A stretch of 28,152 nucleotides of DNA from Brachionus koreanus (Eukaryota; Rotifera; Eurotatoria; Ploima; Brachionidae). Positions within the stretch are counted from its first letter, which is position 1, and every line of letters starts with the position of its first letter. This document shows, one piece after another, positions 1-10,448 of this stretch. A model generated the notes under the pieces. The model had not been told where the DNA came from. It saw only the letters and a program-made list of their open reading frames with translations, and ran no database searches. Both the position numbers and the translations under genes were made by a program. The stretch spans positions 694,380 through 722,531 of the forward strand of contig PJRA01000216.1 in NCBI GenBank assembly GCA_016987375.1. The letters run 5' to 3'.

Positions 1-739
1 AAAATATTTTGGTCCAAATTGTTTTTCAATTTCATATTTTGACAAAGCCAAAATCTAGGCTTTTTTAAAATGTTTATTTTAAAATAAATTTGTAAGCATA
101 AGATATATAAACATATAAGTCAATTAATAAAAAGATTGGTTGCAAATAATTAAATTCTTAAAATAGGGTATATGTTGATGTATTTCAAAAAAAGGTCGTG
201 TATTAGAAACTTCAATTAACAATCCTAGTTCAAACAGTTAATTAAGAGCTTGTTTTAAAAAAAATATTAAATTTGAAATTTTTTTTTTAATTACAATCAA
301 AATTCAAGTCAAAATAGCTTTTTTATTTATCATGGAAATATTTATTAATAATTAAGAATATTATTTGTTGTTTTTTATCTAGATAAAAAATTATTTTTAA
401 TGCATGATATCAATTGAATTAATAAAGTTATATCAATAACTGACTAATAACTTGTTCAAAATATTCGATATAGCATCGAATACAATTTTTTAAATTACAA
501 AAAAATTATTTTTCTAATTTTGCAACGATTAACTGGATAGAAAATTTCTACCATTTTTAAAGATTGGAAATATAATGTTATAAATATTAATTATTTTAAA
601 ATAGTCGTCAAATAATTGTGAAAATTTTTTTTTTAAATTTAATTAATTAATTAATTCTAATAAACAATTTTTATATAATGGTGAGTCAAAAAATTTTCCA
701 TTTTTTTAACTTTTTTAATCTAGCAATAAAAAAAAGCAA
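1..739. other. AT-rich non-coding sequence at the left edge
   Basis: I see no convincing coding frame, RNA gene or clear repeat here beyond homopolymer runs. It may be intergenic, or part of an intron if the EF-hand gene at 1336-1560 has 5' exons to the left of the window. Confidence 0.5.
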
Positions 740-1085
740 TAGTTAGCTTATCTTCTCAAATAAACGATCGTGCTGTATAACCTATAGCCATCTATCAGCG
801 AGTAATTCGATTCCTCCCTCAGAGCTCTTCTATTTTATCATTGTTCATTTTACTTTTTTTGGAATAAAGCTCTACATTTATAACACGAAACAAGTTCAAA
901 GTGTATTATTTCTTGGAAATTCCACCAAACACACAACATTACCTTTTTATCAAAGCGTTATCTTTTCACGACTTGCTTAGCTAGTTGAATTGAGTCGAAC
1001 CATTAGCTTCTATCAGCATAATTTCGAAAATAGATACACTTTCTATCACAAATAATGATCTGTCTCAAAAACCGTTCAAAAAGAA
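740..1085 (-). pseudogene. Decayed mariner-family transposase fragment
   Basis: Read on the minus strand from about 1080 down, this gives a broken mariner transposase. An FERFLRQIIICD stretch matches the first catalytic Asp region and is followed by IYFRN. Then comes KVMLCVWWNF and HFELV, the segment between the first and second catalytic Asp. Near the end GIELLADRW and VIQHD resemble the C-terminal tail of the family. Several stops and frame changes interrupt it, so it cannot make an enzyme. I see no terminal inverted repeats. It resembles the remnant at 9830-10235 and looks like an older copy of the same family. Family assignment rests on motif order, not on an alignment. Confidence 0.7.
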
Positions 1086-1335
1086 GATTAATTGATTTAC
1101 CATTTTTTTTAGAAATAAATAAACAAAGAGTTACACATACTATTTTGTTTAACAGAGCATTCAATTTTATTTATATTAACACTTCTTTTGATTTTTAGTT
1201 TAAGAATTACCAAGATGCTAGAATCACAGAAAAAATAACCAAATTTAAAAAAAGGCATAATTTTATGACTGAACATAATATTTACATTAGTCAAGGATAA
1301 TTTTTTTACTCTGTGTATTAATTAAATTTTTTTAG

Positions 1336-1560
1336 ATGAAACTGGTTACATAACACTTGAAAATATGCGTAGAGCTTGTATTGATGCTGATTGCAATTTA
1401 ACCGAGACAGAATTAAAAGAAATGATTCAAGAAGTAATAGTTGATGCTTTTCGAATCGAAATTTTACTTGAGAATTTTTTAGGCTGACCAAAATGGAGAT
1501 GGACTAATTGATCAAAGTGAATTCATGTCAATTATTTTAAAGACAAATTTATACAATTGA
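1336..1560 (+). CDS. Centrin-like EF-hand protein, last two exons only
   Basis: Two exons are visible: 1336-1433 and 1483-1560, separated by a 49-nt GT-AG intron. The first opens after a TTTTTTTAG acceptor and begins inside a codon. Together they encode about 58 residues with two EF-hand-type segments: a DETGYITLENM loop (third hand) and a good ADQNGDGLIDQSEF calcium loop (fourth hand). The ending KTNLYN resembles the centrin C-terminus (KTSLY). Centrins are calcium-binding centriole and basal-body proteins. No exon for the first two hands can be found in the 1.3 kb upstream, although introns nearby are very short. The 5' part therefore lies outside the window, beyond a long intron that contains a mariner remnant, or this is a gene fragment. 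A calmodulin-like protein is the alternative. Confidence 0.6.
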
Positions 1561-1975
1561 TATAAAAATGAGAAAATAATTCCAAATTAGATATTTTAAA
1601 ATAAAATTAAAGTTTTTTATATTTTTTAAATATAAATAATTTATTCAAATAAAGAATTAACCATTTATTTAAACTTTAATTATAATTTTCCAAAAAAGGA
1701 ATTTTTTTTTAATTTACAATCTTAGTTTTATGAGTTTAAATCGATGAAACATTAAAAAAAATGCACTTCGATATTATTGAGCATTTTTAATTATTTCTTA
1801 GTATTCTTAAATAACAAAGCATTATTGAATTCGAAGAAAATTGCTTTTCCGAACAATTAATTTATTGGTGTATCCATTCAAATAAAAGATTTAAAATTAG
1901 ATAATTTATAATTTATTTTATTCTTTTTTTTTTTTTGTTAAATAATTGATAAAAAATAATTGAATTTAAAAAACT
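1561..1975. other. Convergent 3' region between the EF-hand gene and GK5
   Basis: No coding signal is seen. A candidate polyadenylation signal AATAAA lies at 1648-1653, about 90 bp after the EF-hand stop. The rest is T- and A-rich sequence consistent with two 3' UTRs meeting tail to tail. Confidence 0.4.
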
Positions 1976-4045
1976 TTACTCGTTCCAATCATTAAATCTT
2001 TTTAAGGCTTTTTTCCAATTTTTCAAGTCAAATTCATAGCTGGACTTTTTGAATATTTCGTCCTGATTCGGATAGAATTTTTCATCACATTGACGCAATT
2101 TCTTCAAATCTTCAACATTTTCAAAAATGCCTGCACTCAATCCAGCCAGAAATGCAGCTCCATAGACGGAAGACGCATTGCTAAAATTACTTTTTTCAAT
2201 AGGAAATTTTAAAATATTTGCCAACAATTGATTGAAATTCTTGCTTTTTGTAACGCCACCACTAACTCTAATATTAAAAAATAAGAATAATAAATCAATT
2301 TTGAATAAAAATCAACTCAAACCTAATTGCTCTTAGATTTATTCTATTTCTATCTAAATCATCACGTATGCCATCCATTTTTAGCCTTATTAAAATAGCC
2401 AGCGACTCAATCACAGCTCTGAGCATTTGGTTTTTTGTAGTATTTGATTTTAACCCGATAAATCCAGAACTTGTGGTGTTTTTTTCAACTCCAGACACTT
2501 CTAGTAAAGTTGGTATGTAAAAAGCTCCACCGGTGTCGCATGTTTTTTCTAAAATAACGTCAATGTCATCATATTTTTCAAACAGACCTTATAAAAAAAA
2601 AATAATTTTTTGATTTATTTATTTTTGGCCATACCAATTGACTTGGCCCAGTCTAAACTTTGGCCTGCAGTAGACACAAAGCAATGCAGTACATAGATAG
2701 TTTCATTTTTGTACTTGTACTCAACAAGAGGATAATTTCCATGGTTAGATGAAATTGGCTTATTGCCAACGACAACACTTATAAAAGAGCCTGTGCCTAT
2801 GGTAATGACACATTCGCCAGGTAAAAAACAACATTCGGCTATAGCTGATGCCTGAGCATCTGCTATCTTGAATTACAAAGTTATAATTTAATTAAGACAA
2901 AATGTATGCTCTTACTATTGCCCTTATTGGAATTTCGTAATCAAGATTAAAAAATGATTTTTCAATTGAACCAAAATCATCGCTTTAGATTAAAGCTTTA
3001 AATATTTTTCTATTTTTAAACTTTTTTTTTTACCAAGTATCTTTTATTTCAGGTAGAATTTTGGAAGGTATTCGAAATAAAAAAGTTAAAACAGAACTCC
3101 AATTTCGCTAAATGAAGTTCTTATATTTCAAATTAAAAATTGTTCAAGAAAATTTTTAATAAATACCTCATATATATCATAGAATCCACAGGCTGATACA
3201 CAACTTAGATCAGTAACAAAATAATTTTCTTTGCTCAGTTTCCAAACCAGCCATGTTTCAATTGTTCCATAAGAAATTTGGCCAAATTCTTTTTCTTCCA
3301 TTTTTGACTCAAGTATTTCTAATTGATTCATTAATTTTGATGAAACCTCAAATTAAAAGTTTTTTTTAAAAAAAGTCCAATTTTAACACTAGTGATTACA
3401 TGTGTACTATCAACTTTGTATTTTGAAATTAGATTTAAATGGTGATTACCACTTAATTTTGAGCCTAGGCCAGCAAGACTGGTTGCAGAGTTTAACAAAG
3501 CGCTTCGATTCCACTTTTTGGTGAGTTTCGAAGCTCTCTTATCAGACCAAAGAATAAAATTAGTGTATCTTTCACCTGTAATGCTACATTTTAAAAATAA
3601 TTAATTATTTTCTTGAAATAAGTACAACTACCGATTCCATAACAAAAAACTATTTCTTTGTGTCGAGATTCCAAGGCACTTAATTTGCATAGTTTCTTGC
3701 ATTGTTAAATAATTGAAATTTTGAATTTAAAAAAAAAAAATTTTCAAAATCTACTTTCACTTTGGATAATCTCATTTATTGCTTTTTTTATTGCATAAAG
3801 CAAGTTTTCAGGATCGATTTCAAAATAGCCATCCAAAGGCTGAATTATTTCAAGCTAAAATTAATTTTAAGATTAAATAGGTCAATTTTTTCCAAACAAT
3901 TTTTGTTAATCTCTAGAAAGAAAAAAATATTTACTTTGAAACTGGTAGATTTTATGACGTGTAATTTTTTGTTAAATAGCGTGCATTTCAAGTTAGTAGT
4001 TCCCACGTCAATTGCCAGAATGCCATTCGTATCTACGTAGTTCAT
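1976..4045 (-). CDS. GK5: Putative glycerol kinase 5 (FGGY carbohydrate kinase)
   Basis: Ten exons can be joined in frame: 4045-3935, 3854-3755, 3695-3632, 3583-3400, 3346-3167, 3107-3034, 2982-2916, 2866-2635, 2587-2323 and 2267-1976. They give 522 residues, close to the roughly 530 of vertebrate GK5. Introns are 47-80 nt with GT-AG ends. The N-terminal ATP-binding loop DVGTTNLK is at residues 13-20. CLGISTQRNSF and FILWSDKRA match the FGGY N-domain, and SYGTIETWLVWKL is very GK5-like. IADAQAS at about 261 supplies the catalytic Asp (D263), and ITIGTGSF at 281-288 is a nucleotide-binding segment. The C-terminal domain ends in KKALKRFNDWNE. GK5 is assumed from similarity to phosphorylate glycerol with ATP, with a role in lipid metabolism; substrate is not shown by sequence. 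The ATG at 4045 is chosen because the ATP-binding loop follows directly. Confidence 0.9.
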
Positions 4046-4344
4046 TATCAAAAATTTTTTTTATTGAAAAATTGTGTAAATAAAATAAATTTTTTTTTAA
4101 ATCTATAATTATTTTTGGGATTTTAAATTATAATTTTAAAGCAGAGCAATATAAACTTTAAGATTTGGAAAAATAATGAAAAAATATAAAACTATAATAA
4201 TTTACCTTAATTTAACAAATAAAAATTTATTTTTAATCAAAATTATTTTTATTTTTGACTAAATTTTGAATAAAATATTTGAGAAAAATATTTATTAGCG
4301 GATTTAAATGATCTAATTTGGTCGAAATTTTAATTCATGTTCAA

Positions 4345-6705
4345 CTATTCTTCTTCTTCTTCATCATCATCAGGATGGTACTCATCATCTTCATTATCTT
4401 CAAGATCCAAATCGTCCAAATCCTGAAACAAAGATTCATCTACCTCAACTTCTCCCTCTGTGAACTGCAAGTCCGAAGTAAACAAGCTCTCATCTCTCTC
4501 GAACAGCTGCTTTCCTGTTGTCTTTTTTGGTGTTTTGTCAACAACTTGTTTATTAAGCTCAGACATTTCTTTATCAAAAGCTGCTTTCCATTTTAAGAAT
4601 GTTTCAACAGTAACCTTGGTTCCTTCAAATCGTCTCTAAAAGTATTAAAATTGAACTATTCTGCTCTGGTCAAACAAACAGTTTAAAAATATTACAAGTT
4701 CTTCTTCTTCTCTGAGTTTTTCTAGCCTTTCTTTTTCATTTATTTCCAACGTCTTTCTATTTTCGTTGTCTAGATTGAGCTTTTCCAACAAAGCACATAC
4801 CAATGTATAAATCATTGGCATGCCTAAATTTTCAATAGCTTGAACTTTTAGAAATTCAATTAATTCCGATTCATCTGATGTATTTTCTGTCTCTTCTATT
4901 TTCACCTCTGGAGCTTCATCTGGATACTTGGTTGTGAATTTAAAAATAATTACAATACGAGCTTTTTAAATAAAGAAATTAGTTTAATTCAGCAATTGGA
5001 AAATGTATACTTACCTTCATTATCAGGATCTTCATCATAATTTTCTGTTTTTAAAGTAAATTTAAGTGTGTGCAAGGGCTCAGTTTCAAGAACTTAAAAA
5101 AAATATCTTTATTATTGAATTGCATGCTTAAAATTTTATAAGTAAGATGCTCAAATATTTTTTAAAAATTAATTTTAAGAAAAATAATTATTTTATAATA
5201 GATTCAAATGTAAATTAACAGAAGTAAAATAAAATAATTTAGATTCATACAAATTTTTGATTTTTTTCAAATCAATCAAAAAATGTTATTTAAGTAAAAT
5301 CTGAGACAACAAAACATTGTTAAGACATTTAAATGTAAAAAAATGATTTATCGTTAGACTCTTGCTTGATAATTTGTTTGTAAAAATAATGTAATATACG
5401 TTTTAATTGAATTACTTCTTTTACTGTAAAAATGACATTAATTTGATGTATTAATTCAATTTTTTTTTATAATTTATTAAAATTTTGCTTTTAATTGCTG
5501 AAAGTTTTTGCAAATTTTTATTAAATTCTAAAAAATTTTAAACATTACAACAATTTTCTATATGAATGTCTAATATTCTTTTAGAGTCCAGAATTATTTT
5601 AGTTTAATTTTTAATTTATCAACAGTTTTTTATTATTAACTAATTGTATTTCTGATGTTACATCTTTTCGTAATATTCAGTTAAGTAAATAAATATAATA
5701 ATTTTTTTTCAATCAAAAATCTAAAATCAAAAAAAATAAAATTTATTTATTTTTGTCACAAAATATGCTTATTTTAATGGACTAAAAAGTAAAAAGAAAG
5801 GTAACACAAGGGGTCGAAATAACTCGGGTTTCGAGTGTAAGGTGACACTTTCAAATATTTTGATTTTAATTTACACAAATAACCTAAATTTATCTAAGAA
5901 TCAAGTCTTGAGTCAAAAAGCAAATTTAATCTAAACAATAAATTAATAATCAAATTAAATTAATCCCTTTGACTCATTAATTCATTAATTTTTATCTTAA
6001 AAATGACATTATTTCAATTCTGTTTTATTAAAGGATAACCTGCTAAAATCTTTGCGAGATTTTTAATTCCACTTTTTATAAATCTTAGATTTTGTGCGTA
6101 AACGGATCCCACTAAGATAAAATTGATCCTCATACGAAAAAAATTTATTTTTTCAAAAATGATGGCAAAAAAATTGAGTCTCAAGTTTTCTTGAAAAAAG
6201 TTAATTCTATTTTAGCATCTTTATTTGTGTGAATTTTTTCTGGATTTTAAGATGCTAATTCTCTACTGATTCTCAACAAAATCACATTTTTGATTTTAAA
6301 TATTTTTCAAGTAATTTTAAAAGAAAATAAACTTAATTTCTAGAAAATACAGATTTAAAATTAAGAATCATAACCAGAAGGTGCTTTAAAACAACAATTT
6401 AAATAAATATAATAATTTTGGAATTTTTTTTAAATAAAATATTTAGAATTAACTATTTTTTTTTAAAATATGCTTATTTTCGTGGAATAAAATAAAAAAT
6501 CCCTCCGGTGGCGTTCAAGAAAAGTAAGAAGGCTTCGGGTTCTGAAGCCAGTTCAAAAGATTTTTATAAAAAAATAAAAATTTAACTTTTTGTTTTTAAT
6601 TTTGGAGTAAAAGTTATCTTTTAAACAAGCAAATTTACCCTCAATTTCTGGAAAAATTGATTCAAGTGCTTCTACTTCGGTATTTTGATCTTCTTTATTA
6701 CTCAT
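4345..6705 (-). CDS. RWDD1: RWD domain-containing protein 1
   Basis: Four exons join in frame: 6705-6639, 5092-5015, 4961-4696 and 4635-4345, giving 233 residues (vertebrate RWDD1 is about 243). The start reads MSNKEDQNTEVEALESIFP, the typical RWD opening. The RWD signature YPDEAPEV is at 61-68 and is followed by NLGMPMIYTLV. A charged helix follows, then FLKWKAAFDKEM, TGKQLFERDESL and VDESLFQDLDDLDLED, all close to the family, ending in an acidic tail (about 216-233). RWDD1/DFRP2 partners the GTPase DRG2 and binds ribosomes. Intron 1 (5093-6638) is about 1.5 kb, far longer than any other intron here, and carries repeat copies at about 5690-5840 and 6400-6550. Confidence 0.92.
5690..5845 (+). 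repeat. Diverged copy of the 16079-16300 fold-back repeat family
   Basis: Inside RWDD1 intron 1. It shares ATAATTTTTTTTCAATCA with the repeat at 16079-16300, and then TATTTT, GGGTC and a GGTTTCGAGTGT segment in the same order as that element's right arm. Similarity is partial and I cannot see a matching left arm. Confidence 0.4.
6400..6550 (+). repeat. Second diverged repeat copy in RWDD1 intron 1
   Basis: It contains AAAATATGCTTATTTT, shared exactly with the copy near 5760, followed by CCTCCGGTGGCG, which resembles the CCGG-bearing arm of the 16079-16300 element. It also holds a short inverted repeat, GGCTTC/GAAGCC, around 6530-6547. Assignment to the family is tentative. Confidence 0.3.
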
Positions 6706-6892
6706 TTTATTAAAAGACTATAAAAATTCAAAACATTCAGCAAAAATTTAAAATAAAATTAACTCAGAAATTAATTTCTGAATAAAAAATTGATTAAAAA
6801 AGGACTATTCTTTTTTTATTTACTTTATTTCTTTTTAAATTAGCAAAAGCATAAGGTTCTCTCGTCAGACAGGTTCTCATATTTACAAACTA

Positions 6893-8074
6893 TCATTTCT
6901 CATTCGAAGATCCTTCTTCTTTCGGTATGCGTCTGGTACGAACCAGTTTTTTCGCCGCAGTAACAACTTCCTGCTTATCAGTGATTTCGGATTCGAATTT
7001 TTTAATATCTTCTATAATTTCACGATGATCATCGTCATGTATCGATTCGCGATAACTTTTCATCAAGTCCCATTTTTCAAAAGACTTAAAATCACTTGAA
7101 GAATTCATATACTGCTCGTGTTCAAAGCGTCTAACTTCCGGTAAAATAACACCACGTACAGCCTTTCTGTCCCAAGCATGTCTCCAAGGCTTGTTTTTCA
7201 ATGGCACTTTAATCGTGTTAACTGGAACTTTCATTCCTGGAAGAAGTTTAACTGGTTGAAAGTCAAACGGGATGGTTGAATATTCAGGTGGACAATCTTG
7301 AAGATATGTCAAATTATCATCTAGACGTTTTTCAAGTTTTAGCACTTCAATTGATCTTATGGTTGGGTTGTATAAATCATACATAATCTCGACACCTAAA
7401 AATTAAAAAATAAAAATAACAAATTAATTAATAAATTTTTTCTTCATTTTTCTTTTAATTACCGAGTCCATCGATCACATTTCTCAGGGTAAAAGAATGT
7501 CTAAGACCATAATCATCACGTCTGATACATATACCTACAAATCGGTTTGTTTTACCAGACGCATACGGATCAGAAACAGTTACTGCTAAAATAGAACCAA
7601 CATAAAATTCGGGAATGCTTATTTGCTTTCTTCTATTCATCATGTCAATTCTTTCCAGTCTTTCTCTAATTTTATCTCTGAAATAATACACAGGATTTGG
7701 CAAGAAATCTGGATAAATATATCTTTTTAAATAAATAATTTTTTTAAATGAAATTGAGATTTATTTTTCATAAATGGCTACTTGTAGTCTCGGTCAGCTT
7801 CTGTATATTCTGCCTGTTCGATTTTTGGCTTTTCTTCGGGATAAACCGAAGGCCCCTTGGCTGCTGCACCCAATCTTGAACGTCTGGCTTTTTCTAAAAT
7901 TCGATCTGGCAAAGTGTTGGTATATGTGCGTCCAATTATTGACTGAACAGCTTTTATTTTGAAATAATTTATTTTACTTTTAAAAATTATTAAGAAAATA
8001 TCTAGCTCACTTTGTTTCAGCGTATTGGGCTGTCTAGCTAGCAAAAGCGGTATATTTTCATATAATTTAAACAT
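6893..8074 (-). CDS. MRPL19: Mitochondrial large ribosomal subunit protein bL19m
   Basis: Exons 8074-8011, 7950-7782, 7722-7463 and 7395-6893 join in frame to 331 residues, somewhat longer than the 292 of the human protein. The L19 core is unmistakable: [33 protein letters not shown] and [21 protein letters not shown], followed by [23 protein letters not shown] and KPWRHAWDR as in animal MRPL19. The N-terminus has Lys and Arg residues and few acids near the start, consistent with mitochondrial import. The protein sits at the subunit interface of the mitoribosome. Intron 1 (7951-8010) is exactly 60 nt and has no stop in frame, so retention would add 20 residues; its AT-richness argues that it is spliced. 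RWDD1 follows 187 bp downstream on the same strand. Confidence 0.93.
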
Positions 8075-8280
8075 TTTTTAATTTTATGTATAACAAAAAT
8101 TCAAAAAGAATATGCTAAAAATTCAAATCCATGTGTGAAGTTGCAACTTTTCATTTTATTTTCTAAACAAATATGTACTTATTTTTGAGTAAAAAATAAT
8201 TATTTTTTTTGTCTTCGAGTCAAATAAAATAAGGAAAATTAATTTATTAAAATCTTTGATTCAACATCATTTAATATTAA
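8075..8280. other. Upstream region of MRPL19
   Basis: AT-rich sequence with no recognisable promoter element or coding frame. It is the start of the 2.4 kb gap between MED21 and MRPL19. Confidence 0.3.
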
Positions 8281-8664
8281 TTAACATTCACTTGGACAAT
8301 TTTTTTTTATTATCATATAAATATTGTTTTTACCATAAGTTTTTCCATCATCAATGTAAAACTGAAGCAATTTGTTCTTTTTAATTAATTAACATAGCTT
8401 CCTTGATATCAGTAATAAGCTTATAATCATCATTAATATATAAAGATAAACAATCTTGAATAACAACTAAATGTTTAAAATTTTGTCTATTTTTTCACTA
8501 TTAAACAAATTGGCAGCCATCAATCTATCTAATACAGCTTTGTACTTGATGAAAGTTCTAAGTTGTTTGGTTTGTTAAACTGTTTTATCTTTTTTGTTAG
8601 ATAATCTTTTCAAACTTTTTAATTAAAGATCAAAGTTAGTTAAAATTGGCACTTTGATGAAATG
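8281..8664 (-). pseudogene. Decayed coding remnant, family not recognised
   Basis: On the minus strand one frame runs from about 8664 to a stop at 8281 with several in-frame stops and at least one frame change. It has protein-like stretches such as TKQLRTFIKYKAVLDRLMA, LFNSEKIDKIL and, after a +1 shift, VVIQDCLSLYINDDYKLI then DIKEAM. Helical, charged composition suggests a former gene rather than random AT sequence. A TTTTTACAG acceptor-like site lies just upstream. I cannot name the family. Confidence 0.35.
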
Positions 8665-9262
8665 TATAAACCTGTAAAAATAAAAATTAGCTATATCACC
8701 GGGATTTGTTTCGGGGGTTTTGATTTTCATTTTTTTTGCTATTGATTTACAGTCTTTATTTAAAATTTTGAATACCAAAATGCAACAAAAATAAGTAGAT
8801 CTGATAAAGACTTAGAGTTGTTGATAAGCTTAAATTTAACTGAAAAAAGTTTAAACAAATAGTGTTTTTTCAATAAAATCGAAACTTGTCTTGAACTTTC
8901 GGGATGATTTTTGCTAAAAAGAAAAAAAATCTTTTCAGATTATATTAAAAAAGGTGGCAAAGACGTCTTGGTGTAAAGGAAGTCTGTTACTTAGGACTTT
9001 TTAATCAATCAACAAGTAAAAAATGAGGAAATACAAGAAAATGTTGAAGATGATGAAGAAAATGATTTTTTGGATCAGTTTCCAATTTAAATCTAAAAAT
9101 ATAAATCTTTATACTAAAATAAAATCTCAGTAATTATAAAGTTACAGATGTTTATCTAAAAAAGGAAAAATAGTCACTAAAGACTTTAAATTGTCACAAA
9201 ATCTTCAAATGGATTACATATTTGCGCTGAAATACATTAAAAAACAATCCATTGGACTGAAT
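8665..9262. other. Intergenic, no assigned gene
   Basis: Mostly non-coding. A plus-strand stretch at about 9012-9090 reads an acidic NEEIQENVEDDEENDF piece ending in a stop. This could be the tail of another dead gene, but it has no recognisable start or family. Confidence 0.3.
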
Positions 9263-9446
9263 GCATCCTTATTGATTCTAACAACGTAACAGTATTCACA
9301 AATATACTCTTTAAAATGATCTTTTTCCTACCTAATTTTGAAAAAAAAAATTTTTGCATACTTATTGATTCTAACAACGTAACAGTATTCACAAATATAC
9401 TCTTTAAAATGATCTTTTTCCTACCTAATTTTGAAAAAAAAAATTT
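9263..9446 (+). repeat. Two-copy tandem duplication, 93-bp unit
   Basis: The unit starting at 9263 (GCATCCTTATTGATTC) is repeated from 9356 (GCATACTTATTGATTC) and is almost identical over about 90 bp, including ACAACGTAACAGTATTCACA and ATGATCTTTTTCCTACC. The second copy ends about 9446. Because 93 is a multiple of three, an open frame runs through both copies, but it has no protein-like character. Confidence 0.9.
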
Positions 9447-9829
9447 TTTTAAGAGGAAAAGGAACGAAATAAATAGATATTTCTTATGCTTATCTGTTTG
9501 TTTAAAAAGAAAAATTAGTTATGTTGAGTAATTAAATTTTGCTTTTTTTAAAAATTTGGATATTTTTGATTATAACATCTTTATAATTCTAAAACTTTAA
9601 ATCATATTAAATTTTTATTTTTAAATGCTTTTCTAAATAAAATTTCTCTTTTTCTTTGTTTATTTAATTCTAAAAAATTTTTTAAAATGAAAACTTTAAA
9701 TGAAAATTTTTAAATTTTAGTACAGTTTTGTCATTTTAGAAAAAAAGGCCTATTAGCAATAGCAGAAACTCGTCACATATGTTTAGTGCAAAGCGAAATT
9801 GAGCTTTAAAGATTAAATAAATTTAACAG

Positions 9830-10235
9830 TGTTGATAAGAGACAGACTAACCATTTTCGATCAGAATGCTCTGCGCACGGCTTTTGAGAGCAACTCAAAG
9901 CTTAGCAGTCGCCAACCTTTACTCACCACAAAAGAAAAATTCTCTAGATAAACGGTTTTTCAGACGTATCATTAGTTGTCATGAAAAGTGGATGTATTTT
10001 CATAATGGTTGGATCCAACTTAACCAGCTCAGTCAGTCGTGAAAAGATGACGCTTTGATGAAAAGGTGATGTTGTGTTTAGTGGAATTTTCAAGGGACAA
10101 TAAACTTTGAGCTAGTTTCAGAAATTTATTCTAAAAAATTTGAACGTATGAATGGTTCACCTCAAGAAAAATGTCCTTTTTGGTCAACCAACGCTAGACC
10201 TCATACAGCTAGAGAACAGTGACAAAAATAGAAGA
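9830..10235 (+). pseudogene. Decayed mariner-family transposase
   Basis: Plus-strand fragments appear in the order of a mariner transposase. DQNALRTAFESNSKLSSRQ matches the N-terminal helix-turn-helix region. KRFFRRIISCHEKWMYFHN (about 9951-10005) is the first catalytic block, with His where Asp is expected. A VVFSGIF-like piece comes next. NARPHTAR (about 10190-10213) is the second catalytic block, with Thr where the Asp should be. Stops and deletions break the frame, so it is inactive. It matches the remnant at 740-1085 in shared segments. Confidence 0.8.
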
Positions 10236-10448
10236 GCTTTTTTATTGATAAATCTAAGTAAGGTTAAAAAAACGCAAAATATTTTCTTATATTCTTATTA
10301 TTTGATAACAAAAAATTAGTCGTTTTTAGACAAATTGAAAAAAAAAAAATAATAATAATGATAAAATTTATTTTACATTTTTAATAATTAATTTATATTG
10401 AAAAGAGACAAAAATAATTACAGATTTAGTTAATTGGTCTTGAAGATT

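Noticed and set aside
1109..1294. Minus-strand 61-codon frame next to the mariner remnant
   Set aside because: No motif or family likeness, AT-driven composition, and it is not in line with the transposase fragments.
3762..4040. Plus-strand 92-codon open frame over GK5 exons 1 and 2
   Set aside because: It is antisense to well-supported GK5 exons and has no protein-like pattern of its own.
4318..4596. Plus-strand hydrophobic open frame over the RWDD1 last exon
   Set aside because: The apparent hydrophobic protein is the antisense of the acidic Asp/Glu-rich RWDD1 tail.
9316..9531. 71-codon plus-strand frame in the tandem duplication
   Set aside because: The frame stays open only because the 93-bp unit is a multiple of three; its Phe/Lys/Asn content reflects AT-rich DNA.
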